Shown: positions 24,404 through 33,581 of the stretch, in pieces
Numbering within the stretch: the first letter of the stretch is position 1
Layout of the letters: every line of letters begins with the position of its first letter
NCBI RefSeq assembly: GCF_042646425.1
Contig: NZ_JBHRTR010000028.1
Location: 806,001 to 870,000, forward strand
Length of the DNA stretch: 64,000 nt
From: Marinibaculum pumilum
GTDB lineage: Bacteria; Pseudomonadota; Alphaproteobacteria; Ferrovibrionales; Ferrovibrionaceae
Direction: 5' to 3'
Made by a program: the position numbers and the translations under genes
The notes under the pieces: model-generated
What the model was told of the DNA's origin: nothing
Seen by the model: the letters and a program-made list of their open reading frames with translations, nothing else
Database searches by the model: none

Positions 24404-26011
24404 ATGAACGCCGCGACGCAGTCGGGGACCGAGACGGGTGTGGCGGAAGCGGACTGGATGCTGCCGGTCCCCTTCCTGGGGATCAGCGAACATGTCGCCG
24501 CCCATGCCCGGCATCGCGGCGGCGAGCCGGCCCTGATTCAGGACGGGCAGGCCACCAGCTGGGCGTCCTTCGACGCGGCGGTCAACCGGGTCGCCAATGC
24601 GCTGCGGGCCGGCGGCCTGGCGAAAGGGCAGCGGGTCGCGCTGCTGGCCGGCAATACCGGCTGGACCTATACCGCGCTTCTCGGCGTGCTGCGCGCCGGC
24701 GGCGTGGTGGCGCCGCTTTCGCCGTTGCTGACGCCGGAGATCATCCGCCGCCTGGCCGACGATTGCGACGCGCAGGTCCTGTTCGCCGGCCAGGGTTACG
24801 AGGCGATGGCCGCCGCCGTGATGCGCACCGAGGGCTGGCCGCCCGCCCGCCGGGTGGTGGCGGAGGCCGGCGGCGCGGACGGCATGGTCCCGTTCGACCG
24901 CTTCATCGCCGATGCCCCGGACACCGCGCCGGACGTCGTGCTGACGGCGCGCGACTGGTGCAACATCGTCTATTCCTCCGGCACGACGGGGGTGCCGAAG
25001 GGCATCGTGCACAGCCACCAGGCGCGGATCTGGCAGGCCGGTTCGCTGGCCTGCGCGCTGCGCTTCGAACCCGGCGGCATCGCCATGCAGACGGTGCCGC
25101 CGCACAGCAACTATTCCTGGGCCAGCATGCTGGCCTGCATCGGCTCCGCCACCGCGATGCTGGTGATGCCGAAGTTCGATCCGGCCGCCTTCCTGCGCAT
25201 CGTGGCGCAGGTGCGGCCGAGCCAGGCGCTGCTGGTGCCGACCCAGTTCCAGGCCCTGCTGGACAGCCCGCTGGCGGCGGAGACCGACCTGTCCTGCTTC
25301 CGCTCCGTGCTGTCCGCGGGCGCGCCGCTGGGCGAGGGGCTTCAGAAGCGGGTGCTGGCGGCTTTCCCCGACAGCTTCTTCGAACTCTGGGGCCTGACCG
25401 AAGGGGTTGCCACCATGATCGGCCCGGCGGAGAAGCGGCAGCGGCCGGAAAGCGTCGGTCGGGCAATGATCGGCACGGTGCTGAAGATCGTCGGCGAGGA
25501 GGGCGAGGAACTGCCCGCCGGCCAGGCGGGAGAGATCGTCGGCACCTCCATGGGCCTGCTGCGCGGCTACCACAACCGCCCGGAGCAGACGGCGGAGTTG
25601 GTCTGGCGCGACGCGGCCGGCCGGCTCTACATCCGCACCGGCGATGTGGGCGAGTTCGATGCCGACGGCTACCTCACCCTGCGCGGCCGCAAGAAGGACA
25701 TGATCATCTCCGGCGGCTTCAACATCTTCCCGGTCGATATCGAGGAGGTGCTGCGCGCCCATGAGGCGGTGCTGGACGCCGCCGTGATCGGCGTGCCCCA
25801 CGAGAAATGGGGCGAGACCCCGGTCGGCCTGGTCACCCTGCGCCCCGGCACGACGGTCGAGGCGGCGGCCCTGAAGGACTGGGCGAACGGACGGCTGGCG
25901 AAGCACCAGCGGCTCGCCGACCTGGCGGTCGCGGGCGAGGACTTTCCCCGCAACACCATGGGGAAGGTGCTGAAGGGCGAATTGCGGGACGCCTGGCTGG
26001 CGCGGGGATGA
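24404..26011 (+). CDS. AMP-dependent acyl-CoA synthetase/ligase
   Basis: 535 residues of the ANL superfamily. The phosphate loop is YSSGTTGVPKGIVH, the aromatic-site motif is FELWGLTEG, the hinge is YIRTGDVGEFDADGY and the catalytic lysine near the C-terminus is in NTMGKVLKGEL. It forms an acyl-adenylate from a carboxylic acid and ATP, then a CoA thioester. The overall pattern is that of medium-chain, cyclohexanecarboxylate or aromatic acid ligases; the substrate is undetermined. It follows the formaldehyde operon by 50 bases and its stop overlaps the start of the DinB-like gene (ATGA). Confidence 0.92.
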   Translation: MNAATQSGTETGVAEADWMLPVPFLGISEHVAAHARHRGGEPALIQDGQATSWASFDAAVNRVANALRAGGLAKGQRVALLAGNTGWTYTALLGVLRAGGVVAPLSPLLTPEIIRRLADDCDAQVLFAGQGYEAMAAAVMRTEGWPPARRVVAEAGGADGMVPFDRFIADAPDTAPDVVLTARDWCNIVYSSGTTGVPKGIVHSHQARIWQAGSLACALRFEPGGIAMQTVPPHSNYSWASMLACIGSATAMLVMPKFDPAAFLRIVAQVRPSQALLVPTQFQALLDSPLAAETDLSCFRSVLSAGAPLGEGLQKRVLAAFPDSFFELWGLTEGVATMIGPAEKRQRPESVGRAMIGTVLKIVGEEGEELPAGQAGEIVGTSMGLLRGYHNRPEQTAELVWRDAAGRLYIRTGDVGEFDADGYLTLRGRKKDMIISGGFNIFPVDIEEVLRAHEAVLDAAVIGVPHEKWGETPVGLVTLRPGTTVEAAALKDWANGRLAKHQRLADLAVAGEDFPRNTMGKVLKGELRDAWLARG

Positions 26012-26601
26012 AGGCGCCCGGGGTGCCCGGCCCGCTGGCGATGCAGGTCCGGCGCCTGGCGGAGAACAATGCCTGGTCGAACCTGCGGCTGCATGCCGCC
26101 TGCGCGCGGCTGGATGACGACGAATTCGCAGCGGCACGGACCGGCTTCTTCCCCTCGCTGCAGAAGACCCTGAACCACATCCTGCTGGTCGACCTCTACT
26201 ACCTCGCCTTCCTGCTGCGGCGACCCGGTCCCGACCTTTCCGACGAGGTTCCGCATTCCCGGCTTGCCGACCTGACGGCCGCACAGATGGCTGCCGACCG
26301 GGAGATCGTCGCCCTCTGCGCCGGCCTCGACGATGCCGGGCTGCAGGTGCGCGTGACGGTGGCGCGCGACGACAGCAGCGATGCCGAACGGGTCGGGGAC
26401 CTGCTGATGCACCTGTTCCTGCACCAGGTGCATCATCGCGGCCAGGCCCATGCCATGCTGTCGGGCAGTGCGGTTCCGCCGCCGCAGCTCGACGAGTTCC
26501 TGCTCGACTACGACCTTGCCCGCCGCCGGTCCGACCAGCCGGCCCTGGACCGCTGGCTGGGCCGGCATCCCGCCGATGCGGAGATCACGGGCGGGCGCTA
26601 G
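26008..26601 (+). CDS. DinB-like (DUF664-type) putative metal-dependent protein
   Basis: 197 residues beginning in an ATGA overlap with the acyl-CoA ligase stop. It has the four-helix DinB/YfiT pattern with the metal-binding histidines in LNHILLVDL (His57) and in LHQVHHRGQAH near the end of helix 3. This superfamily includes thiol-dependent S-transferases (mycothiol, bacillithiol or glutathione-like cofactors) and damage-induced proteins. The translational coupling suggests a role connected with the ligase, but none is known. Confidence 0.85.
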   Translation: MKAPGVPGPLAMQVRRLAENNAWSNLRLHAACARLDDDEFAAARTGFFPSLQKTLNHILLVDLYYLAFLLRRPGPDLSDEVPHSRLADLTAAQMAADREIVALCAGLDDAGLQVRVTVARDDSSDAERVGDLLMHLFLHQVHHRGQAHAMLSGSAVPPPQLDEFLLDYDLARRRSDQPALDRWLGRHPADAEITGGR

Positions 26602-26674
26602 GCAGTGCGCGGCGGCCGGTTTAGGCTCGCCTTGCCCCGGGATAGAGCAGGGGGGCGGACAGTACGGGGGCGCC

Positions 26675-28717
26675 ATGACCGAAGGCTTGCGCGAATTCAC
26701 CCTTCGGGGTTTCGTCCTGGGGGCGGTGCTGACCCTGATCTTCTCCGCCTCCAACGCCTATCTCGGGCTGAAGGTCGGCATGACTTTCGCCACCTCGATC
26801 CCTGCCGCCGTGATGTCGATGGCGCTGCTGCGCAGCCTGGGCAATAACGGCATCCTGGAAAATAACATCGTCCAGACCATCGCCTCCGCCGGCGCTGCGG
26901 TGGTGTCGGTGATCTTCACCCTGCCGGCGCTGGTGATGGTCGGCTTCTGGCAGGGCTTTCCGTTCTGGCTGGTCTTCATCATCACGGCGGCGACCGGCAT
27001 CCTGGGGGTCATCTTCACCGTGCCGCTGCGCCGGGCGATGGTGGTGGAGAGCCCGCTGAAATATCCGGAAGGTGTCGCCGCCGCCGAGGTGCTGCGCGCC
27101 GGCCAGGCGGAAGCGGGCGAGGCAGACAGCGCAGGCAGTCAGTGCGGCAAGGCCGGTCCAGGGGGAGCCAAGGCAGGCGGCGCATTGGGCGGCCTCCGAG
27201 ACATCTCCTTCGGTGCCGCCATTGCCGCCATCGTGGCGCTGGTCACCGACGGCTTCCGGCTGGCCGCCGATGCCGGCAATCTGTGGTGGCGGATCGGCGA
27301 GGCGCGCTTCGGCATCGGCATTGAATATTCGCTGGCCCTGGTCGGCGCCGGCTACCTGATCGGGCTGCGCGCCGCCTTCGGCCTGTTGGTCGGCGTGATC
27401 CTGGCCTGGTTCGTCGCCGTGCCGATCCTTTCGGGTACCATGACCTGGCCCGCCGACATGTCGGCGGAGGCGGTGGCCAGCAAGGTCTGGTCCGACGATG
27501 TCCGCTTCATCGGCGTCGGCGCCATCGGCTTCGGGGCGATCTGGACCCTGCTGGTCCTGCTGCGGCCCTTGTGGGAGGGGATGAAGGCCTCCGTCCGCGC
27601 CTATGCCCATATGCGCGCCGGCGGCGGCGCCGCGGTACCGCGGGAGGAACGCGACATGCCGCCGCCGATCATGGCGGTGCTGGTGCTGGCGATGCTGGTG
27701 CCGGTGGCGGGGCTGATGCTGGTCTTCATGGCCGACGGCCCGGCGGAGATCGCGGGCGGCACCTACTGGGCGCTGGTGGTCTTCGCCACCCTCTACGTCC
27801 TTGTCGCGGGCTTCCTGACCGCGTCGGCGGCCGGCTACATGGCGGGACTGCTGGGCTCCTCCTCCAGCCCGATCTCCGGTATCGCGGTGCTGGCCCTGCT
27901 GGGCGGGGCGGTGGTGCTGTCGCTCTGGTTCGGGCCGCAGGACGGCAGCGACGACCTGCTGCAGGTGTTCCTGGTCGCCGCCGCCGTGTTCATGGCGACC
28001 GGCGTGCTGGGGGTCGCATCGATCGCCAACGACAACCTGCAGGACCTGAAGACCGGGCAGCTGGTCGGCGCCACGCCCTGGAAGCAGCAGGCCAGCCTGA
28101 TCTTCGGCGTCGCCGTCGGCGCCCTGGTGGTGCCGCCGATCCTGCAGCTGCTGTACGAAGCCTATGGCATGGGCGGCTCGATGCCGCGCGCCGGGATGAA
28201 TCCGAACAACGTGCTGCAGGCGCCGCAGGCGATGATGATCCAGACCCTGGGCCGCGGCATCGTCGCGGAGACCCTGAACTGGACCTATATCGGCATCGGC
28301 GTCGCGGGCGGCATCGTGCTGGTGGTCTGGAACGGTATCGCCGACCGCTTCGGCTGGCAGCTGCAGGCCTCGCCGCTGGCGGTCGGCATCGCGATGTACC
28401 TGCCCTCGATGATCTCGGTCACGATCCTGGCCGGCGCCCTGCTGAACCACCTGATCGAGCGTGGCCGCCGCCACGCCTCCGCCACCGACGCGGAGGAGGC
28501 GGCCGGCGGCACCGGCACCCTGGTCTCCGCCGGGATGATCGTCGGCGCCTCGCTGTTCGGCGTGCTGATGGCGGTGCTGATCGTGGTTTCCGGCAGCGGC
28601 GACCCGCTGCAGCTCTCCCACCTGGCGGACGGCGCGGCCGGGCCGTGGATCGGACTGGCGGTCTTCCTGGCCGCGGTCGCCGCCGGCGGCGCCTATATCC
28701 GCCGTCATCTCCACTGA
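26675..28717 (+). CDS. OPT family oligopeptide transporter
   Basis: 680 residues from the ATG at 26675, almost all hydrophobic, with some 14-16 predicted membrane segments. The N-terminus (LREFTLRGFVLGAVLTLIF followed by NAYLGLKVGMTF) and the internal NDNLQDLKTGQLVGATPWKQ are hallmarks of bacterial OPT proteins. A short hydrophilic Ala/Gly/Glu linker near residues 145-170 lies in a cytoplasmic loop. OPT proteins are proton-coupled secondary transporters for small peptides or metal chelates in the inner membrane. The D-aminoacylase-type gene starts 20 bases downstream, so imported D-amino-acid-containing peptides are a plausible substrate. Confidence 0.94.
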   Translation: MTEGLREFTLRGFVLGAVLTLIFSASNAYLGLKVGMTFATSIPAAVMSMALLRSLGNNGILENNIVQTIASAGAAVVSVIFTLPALVMVGFWQGFPFWLVFIITAATGILGVIFTVPLRRAMVVESPLKYPEGVAAAEVLRAGQAEAGEADSAGSQCGKAGPGGAKAGGALGGLRDISFGAAIAAIVALVTDGFRLAADAGNLWWRIGEARFGIGIEYSLALVGAGYLIGLRAAFGLLVGVILAWFVAVPILSGTMTWPADMSAEAVASKVWSDDVRFIGVGAIGFGAIWTLLVLLRPLWEGMKASVRAYAHMRAGGGAAVPREERDMPPPIMAVLVLAMLVPVAGLMLVFMADGPAEIAGGTYWALVVFATLYVLVAGFLTASAAGYMAGLLGSSSSPISGIAVLALLGGAVVLSLWFGPQDGSDDLLQVFLVAAAVFMATGVLGVASIANDNLQDLKTGQLVGATPWKQQASLIFGVAVGALVVPPILQLLYEAYGMGGSMPRAGMNPNNVLQAPQAMMIQTLGRGIVAETLNWTYIGIGVAGGIVLVVWNGIADRFGWQLQASPLAVGIAMYLPSMISVTILAGALLNHLIERGRRHASATDAEEAAGGTGTLVSAGMIVGASLFGVLMAVLIVVSGSGDPLQLSHLADGAAGPWIGLAVFLAAVAAGGAYIRRHLH

Positions 28718-28737
28718 CTTCCCGACAGGACGCCATC

Positions 28738-30180
28738 ATGCCCGACAAAGCCGACCTCGTGATCCGCAGCGCCACCATCGTCGATGGCGGCGGCGGCCCC
28801 GCCATGCGCGGCGACCTGGCGGTGGCGGAGGGGCGGATCCAGGCGATCGGCGCGCTGGGCGACGTGACCGGCGAGCGGGAGATCGATGGCACCGGCCAGG
28901 TGCTCTGCCCGGGCTTCATCGACGTCCATACCCATGACGACCGCGAGCTTCTGTCGGCACCGGCGATGACGCCGAAGGTCAGCCAGGGGGTGACCACCGT
29001 CGTGGCCGGCAATTGCGGCGTCTCCCTGGCGCCGCTGGTCACCGACGAACGTCCGGTGCCGCCGCTGGACCTGCTCGGCGTCGAATGGTTCCGCTTCGCG
29101 GAGTTCGGCCGCTACCTGGAGGCGGTCGATGCCGCCCGCCCGGTGACCAACGCCGTCTTCCTGGTCGGCCACCAGACCCTGCGCTACGGCGCCATGGGCC
29201 GCGACCTGGACTGCGCCGCGAGCGCGGGCGAGACGGCGGCGATGGCGGCGCAGGTCGAGGCGGCGATGCGCGCCGGCGCGATCGGGCTGTCCACCGGCCT
29301 GTTCTATCCGCCCGCCCAGGCCGCGCCGACCGAAGAGATCGTCGCCCTGGCGAAGGTGGCGGGTGCCGCCGGCGGGCTCTACGCCACCCACCTGCGCGAC
29401 GAAGGCGACGCGCTGGAGGAATCGGTGGCGGAGGCGCTGACCATCGGCCGCGAGGGCGCGCTGCCGGTGGTCTTCTCCCACCACAAGGCCACGGGCCGGA
29501 AGAACTTCGGCAAGGTGAGGCGGTCCCTGGCGCAGATCGACGCGGCGGCAGCGGGGCAGAAGGTGGCGCTGGACGTCTATCCCTATGCCGCCGGCTCCAC
29601 CGTGCTGCTGCCGCAGCGCATCGACATGGCGGAGAAGGTGATGATCACCTGGTCGGAGGCGATGCCCGATGCCGGCGGCCGCTACCTGCACGACCTGGCG
29701 GCGGAGCATGGCCTGTCGGACCAGGAGATGGCGGTGCGGCTGCAGCCGGCCGGCGCGATCTACTTCATGATGAACGAGGCCGACGTGCAGACCGTCCTGC
29801 GCCACCCGATGGCAATGATCGGCTCTGACGGCATCCCGACCGACCCGCGACCGCATCCGCGGCTCTGGGGCACCTTCCCACGGGTGCTGGGCCATTACGT
29901 GCGGGAGCTGAACCTGATGCCGCTGGAGGAAGCGGTGCGCCGCATGACCGGCCTGCCGGCGGAAACCTTCGGCCTGCGCGACCGCGGCCGGCTGGTGCCC
30001 GGCGCCTGGGCCGACCTGGTGCTGTTCGACCCGGCGACTGTGATCGACCGCGCCAGCTTCGACAATCCGATCCAGACCTCGGCCGGCATCGGCATGGTGG
30101 CGGTGAACGGTGAGGTGGTCTGGGCCGACGGCGCCGCCACCGACGCGCGCCCCGGCCGCGCGCTGCGCCGCGCCGCCTGA
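28738..30180 (+). CDS. N-acyl-D-amino-acid deacylase family amidohydrolase
   Basis: 480 residues from the ATG at 28738. Metal-dependent hydrolase motifs are present: PGFIDVHTHDD at the end of strand 1, GNCGVSLAP with the bridging-cysteine motif of D-aminoacylases, HLRDEGDALEESV, SHHKATG and the catalytic Asp in IGSDGIPTD. The C-terminus (GRLVPGAWADLVLFDP) is the typical composite sandwich. D-aminoacylases and the related N-acyl-D-glutamate deacylases cleave N-acyl-D-amino acids in the cytoplasm. The gene directly follows the OPT transporter and probably shares its mRNA. Confidence 0.92.
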   Translation: MPDKADLVIRSATIVDGGGGPAMRGDLAVAEGRIQAIGALGDVTGEREIDGTGQVLCPGFIDVHTHDDRELLSAPAMTPKVSQGVTTVVAGNCGVSLAPLVTDERPVPPLDLLGVEWFRFAEFGRYLEAVDAARPVTNAVFLVGHQTLRYGAMGRDLDCAASAGETAAMAAQVEAAMRAGAIGLSTGLFYPPAQAAPTEEIVALAKVAGAAGGLYATHLRDEGDALEESVAEALTIGREGALPVVFSHHKATGRKNFGKVRRSLAQIDAAAAGQKVALDVYPYAAGSTVLLPQRIDMAEKVMITWSEAMPDAGGRYLHDLAAEHGLSDQEMAVRLQPAGAIYFMMNEADVQTVLRHPMAMIGSDGIPTDPRPHPRLWGTFPRVLGHYVRELNLMPLEEAVRRMTGLPAETFGLRDRGRLVPGAWADLVLFDPATVIDRASFDNPIQTSAGIGMVAVNGEVVWADGAATDARPGRALRRAA

Positions 30181-30204
30181 CCGGCTGCGGCAGGGGCACG
30201 GCGC

Positions 30205-31116
30205 CTACAGCGCATCGGCGGCGGCCTGCAACCTGCGCCGCAGCCAGCGATGGCCCGGATCGTGGGTGTGGCGCGGGTGCCAGAACATGTCTTCGTGGAT
30301 GTCGGGCAGCGCGACCGGCGGTTCCAATGTCCGCACCGGGGCATGGTCCGACAATGCCCTGACGGCGCGTTCCAGCATGACGCTCACCATGCCGGTGCCG
30401 TGCAGGAAGAACGGCACCAGCAGGAAGCTCTCGAGGGTGACTTCGATCCTGCGCTTCAGTCCGAGCCCGGCGAGATGCTGGTCGGCCAGGCTGGGCTGCC
30501 GGTCGAGCCCGATGCCGTAGGTGATGTGCGGCAGGCGCAGGTACTGCGACAGGGAAAGCCGGTCGCCATCGACCAGCGGATTGCCCGGATCGACCGCACA
30601 GAGCCAGCGGTCGCTGTAGAGCGGCCGTGACGGGAAGCGCGACGTTCCGATCAGTTCGCGCGGCTCGATGACGATATCGGCGCGGTCGCTCGTCAGCAGC
30701 TCGTTGACGTCGCGGAAGCGCGGCAGCAGGTCGACCGTGATGCCCGGCGCTTCCGCCGCCAGGGCGCGGACGAAAGGCGCGAGCAGCACCAGGGTCGCAT
30801 AGTCCGAGGCGCTGATCGTGAAGCTCCGGTCCGCCGTGCCGGGATCGAACTCGGGCCGTTCCACGATCAGCCGTTCGACCTGGCCGAGCGTCTCCCGCAA
30901 CGGAATGACAAGGTCGTCCGCCACCCGCGTGCGCACCAGCCCGCGGCCGGCACGGACCAGTAGGGGATCGCCGAAGATCTGTCGCAGGCGGCCCAGCGCG
31001 GCGCTGGTCGCCGGCTGGCTCAACCCGATGCGGCGTCCGGCCCGGCTGACATTGCACTCCGCCAGAAGCGCGTCGAGCACCACAAGCAGGTTCAGGTCGA
31101 CCGATCGGAGGTTCAT
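30205..31116 (-). CDS. LysR-family transcriptional regulator
   Basis: 303 residues from the ATG at 31116. The N-terminal winged helix reads LNLLVVLDALLAECNVSRAG then SQPATSAALGRLRQIFGDPLLVR, followed by a periplasmic-binding-protein-like effector domain. The subgroup resembles NodD/NocR-like regulators of aromatic compounds (TISASDYATLVLLAPF). It is transcribed away from the flavin reductase/monooxygenase genes across an AT-rich 160-base region, the standard arrangement for a LysR protein controlling the divergent operon, probably in response to a phenolic substrate. Confidence 0.93.
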   Translation of the reverse strand: MNLRSVDLNLLVVLDALLAECNVSRAGRRIGLSQPATSAALGRLRQIFGDPLLVRAGRGLVRTRVADDLVIPLRETLGQVERLIVERPEFDPGTADRSFTISASDYATLVLLAPFVRALAAEAPGITVDLLPRFRDVNELLTSDRADIVIEPRELIGTSRFPSRPLYSDRWLCAVDPGNPLVDGDRLSLSQYLRLPHITYGIGLDRQPSLADQHLAGLGLKRRIEVTLESFLLVPFFLHGTGMVSVMLERAVRALSDHAPVRTLEPPVALPDIHEDMFWHPRHTHDPGHRWLRRRLQAAADAL

Positions 31117-31170
31117 CGTCCACCCCATATATCCACCACATGAATATATAGATTACTGAATATCGATTAG
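31117..31170. promoter_or_regulatory. AT-rich operator/promoter region between lysR and the monooxygenase operon
   Basis: This short stretch is strikingly AT-rich against the surrounding DNA. It contains ATATAT at 31127-31132 and again at 31144-31149, separated by 11 bases, a self-complementary arrangement of the kind LysR regulators bind (T-N11-A). A direct repeat TGAATAT occurs at 31141 and 31157. It lies immediately upstream of the lysR start, so it could serve autoregulation and activation of the divergent genes. Confidence 0.55.
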
Positions 31171-31278
31171 ACGGCTAGTTCGAGCAGTCCTAGCCTCGTT
31201 CCCGACCTGCAATCGGGGGCACGGGTGCCGCGGCAATCGGTGCGGTGCACGCGCCCGGCACGTGCCGGGAGAACGGGA

Positions 31279-31899
31279 ATGGAGGGCGGCATGGACGGGC
31301 AATGGCCGGAGAGCGGCGGCGACGTGACGTCGGATTGGGACGTGGATGGCGCGGCTGAAACGGAGGATTTCCGTTCGGTGATGCGCCGCGCGGTCGGCGG
31401 GCTGGCGGTGGTGACGACCCTGCACGAGGGGCGTGCCTGGGGCATGACCGTCAGCGCCTTCAGCGTGGTGAGCGTATCGCCGCCGACCCTTCTGGTCTGC
31501 GTCGGCAACGGCACGGTGACCGCGGAGGACGCCATCCGCGACGGCAGGTTCGCGGTGAACCTGCTCAGCGATGCGCAGGTGGAGCTGTCCCGCCTCTGTG
31601 CCCGGCCCGGGGTCGCCAAGTACCTGGACGACCATGTGCTGCCGGCAGCTGCCCTGCCGCGCCCTGTCGCCATGCCGGTCCTGCCTGCCTCGCTCGCGAC
31701 GTTCGACTGCCGCCTGCAGGAGGCGAAGCCGGTGGCATCCCACTTCGTGATGATCGGTTCGGTGCTGTCGATTCTGGCGCCGCCGCCGCGGCCGGCGCTT
31801 CTGTACGGCGAGGGGCAGTACCAGCGCGGGATCCAGATCGATGCCGCTGCCGCAGCGCCCGCCGCATCGCCGGCAGGCCAGGTCGCGTTCCGCAAATAA
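31279..31899 (+). CDS. Flavin reductase component (HpaC-like) of a two-component monooxygenase
   Basis: About 206 residues from the ATG at 31279; another ATG at 31291 has a good GGAGGG site and is equally possible. The flavin reductase-like split barrel is seen in FRSVMRRAVGGLAVVTT, WGMTVSAFSVVSVSPPTLLVC and FAVNLLSDAQ. It should reduce FAD or FMN with NAD(P)H and hand it to the oxygenase encoded next. The Ala-rich C-terminal tail and about 40 residues before the barrel make it longer than E. coli HpaC. The hydroxylase starts 56 bases downstream. Confidence 0.88.
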   Translation: MEGGMDGQWPESGGDVTSDWDVDGAAETEDFRSVMRRAVGGLAVVTTLHEGRAWGMTVSAFSVVSVSPPTLLVCVGNGTVTAEDAIRDGRFAVNLLSDAQVELSRLCARPGVAKYLDDHVLPAAALPRPVAMPVLPASLATFDCRLQEAKPVASHFVMIGSVLSILAPPPRPALLYGEGQYQRGIQIDAAAAAPAASPAGQVAFRK

Positions 31900-31955
31900 G
31901 CCCGCATCAACGGATTTGACGTTCAGCCAAGGACCAGCCAGCAGGAAAGGGAGGC

Positions 31956-33542
31956 ATGGCAATGAGGACAGGCGAGGAGTATCTGCAATCGCTGCGTGAC
32001 GGCCGCAAGGTCTATGTGGGCGGCGAACTGATCGAGGATCTGACGACCCATCCCGCGACGCGCGGCTATGCCCGGGCGATCGCGGACTATTACGACCTGC
32101 ATCTCGACCCGGCGAACCGCGACGTTGCGACCTTTGTCGACCGGTACGGCGACCGGCAGTCGATGCACTGGTTCCTGCCCCGGTCGAAGGAGGACGTCGC
32201 GCGGCGCCGGAAATACACCGACTTCCTGGCCCGGCATTTCAAGGGCGGCATCTTCACCCGGCCGCCGGCCGGCATGAACGTGGTGATGTTCACCCAGGTC
32301 GACGACCCGACGCCCTGGTACGAGAACTCCCGCTTCCGCAACGGCCATCGCGACCTGTCCGGGAATATCGAGCGTCAGTGGGATGAGGTGACGAGCAAGG
32401 ACCTGGCGATCTCGCCGATGTTCCTGGACGTGCAGTACGACCGCGGTCGCGACGACGCGATGGCGGACACGCCGATGCTGAAGATCCTGGAGGAAACGGA
32501 CGAGGGCATCCTGGTGCGCGGCTGGAAAGCGATCGGCACTTCGGTCCCGTTCGTCAACCACCTGCTGATCGGCAATCTGTGGCGGCCCGGCCAGACGCCG
32601 GAGCAGACGATCTATGCGCTGGTGCCGATCGCCACCAAGGGGATCAGCGTGGTCGCGCGCAAGTCGAACGCGGCACCGGATGCCGATCCCTACGACCGGC
32701 CTCTGGCGGTGATCGGCGATGAACTGGACGCGATGGTCTATTTCGACGATGTCCTGATCCCCTGGTCGCAGGTCCAGCACATCGGCAATCCCGACCATGC
32801 CAAATGGTATCCGCAGCGCCAGTTCGACTGGGTCCACCTGGAAACCCAGATCCGGCACTGCGTGCATGCCGAGCTGATGGTGGGGCTGGCCCTGCTGCTG
32901 ACCCACTCGCTGGGCACAAGCGGCAACCCGATGGTGCAGGCGCAGATCGCCGAACTCATCCGCTTCCGCGAGACCTGCCGCGCCTTCATGATCGCGGCGG
33001 AGGAAACCGGCTTCACCACCCCGGGCGGCCTGTACAAGCCGAACAACATCTATGTGGATTTCGGCCGCGCCCATTACCTGGAAAACCAGCACCGGATGGT
33101 GAACCTGCTGATCGACTTCTGCGGGCGCGGCGTGGTGATCCAGCCGACCCGTGCGGAGATGGACGATCCCTATATCGGCCCGAAGCTGGCCGATGCCCTG
33201 CGCGGCGCCGAGATCAGCGCCCGGGACCGGATCAAGATCTTCCGTCAGATCAGCGAGCGCTTCCTGACGGAATGGGGCAGCCGCCACGAGATGTTCGAGA
33301 AGTTCAACGGCACGCCGCTCTACCTGATCAACCTGCTGACCATGCAGCGGACCGAGTACCAGGTGGACGGCCCGCTGACCGAGCTGGCGCGCGAGGTGCT
33401 GGGCTTTGGCGACACGGCCGAGCTCGGTCGCCGCGCGCAGGAGGCGGAGCAGGCGTCCCACTACGCCAATGTCCGCTACCAGCCCGACTATGCCCGCGGG
33501 CAGGATGTCCAGAAGGGCTATATGAAGGGCGCCGCGGAGTAG
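31956..33542 (+). CDS. 4-hydroxyphenylacetate 3-monooxygenase family oxygenase component (HpaB-like)
   Basis: 528 residues from an ATG preceded by GGAAAGGGAGG. The HpaB pattern is clear: MRTGEEYLQSLRDGRKVY at the N-terminus, a flavin-binding acyl-CoA-dehydrogenase-like middle (GTSVPFVNHLLIGN, then VYFDDVLIPW) and a helical C-terminal domain. The family uses FADH2 supplied by a separate reductase to ortho-hydroxylate phenols such as 4-hydroxyphenylacetate. No ring-cleavage genes (hpaD, E, F) are nearby, so the natural substrate could be another phenol. Two overlapping GC palindromes follow the stop. Confidence 0.92.
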   Translation: MAMRTGEEYLQSLRDGRKVYVGGELIEDLTTHPATRGYARAIADYYDLHLDPANRDVATFVDRYGDRQSMHWFLPRSKEDVARRRKYTDFLARHFKGGIFTRPPAGMNVVMFTQVDDPTPWYENSRFRNGHRDLSGNIERQWDEVTSKDLAISPMFLDVQYDRGRDDAMADTPMLKILEETDEGILVRGWKAIGTSVPFVNHLLIGNLWRPGQTPEQTIYALVPIATKGISVVARKSNAAPDADPYDRPLAVIGDELDAMVYFDDVLIPWSQVQHIGNPDHAKWYPQRQFDWVHLETQIRHCVHAELMVGLALLLTHSLGTSGNPMVQAQIAELIRFRETCRAFMIAAEETGFTTPGGLYKPNNIYVDFGRAHYLENQHRMVNLLIDFCGRGVVIQPTRAEMDDPYIGPKLADALRGAEISARDRIKIFRQISERFLTEWGSRHEMFEKFNGTPLYLINLLTMQRTEYQVDGPLTELAREVLGFGDTAELGRRAQEAEQASHYANVRYQPDYARGQDVQKGYMKGAAE

Positions 33543-33557
33543 CCGGGCCCCGGGGCG

Positions 33558-33581
33558 GGGGCGCCCCGCGCGGGGCGCCCC
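33558..33581. terminator. Strong GC hairpin between convergent hpaB-like and MFS genes
   Basis: Two copies of the palindrome GGGGCGCCCC separated by GCGC form a perfect 10-bp stem with a four-base loop. It lies 15 bases past the hpaB-like stop and touches the stop of the convergent MFS gene, so it could serve both. There is no T-run, as often in very GC-rich genomes. Confidence 0.5.
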
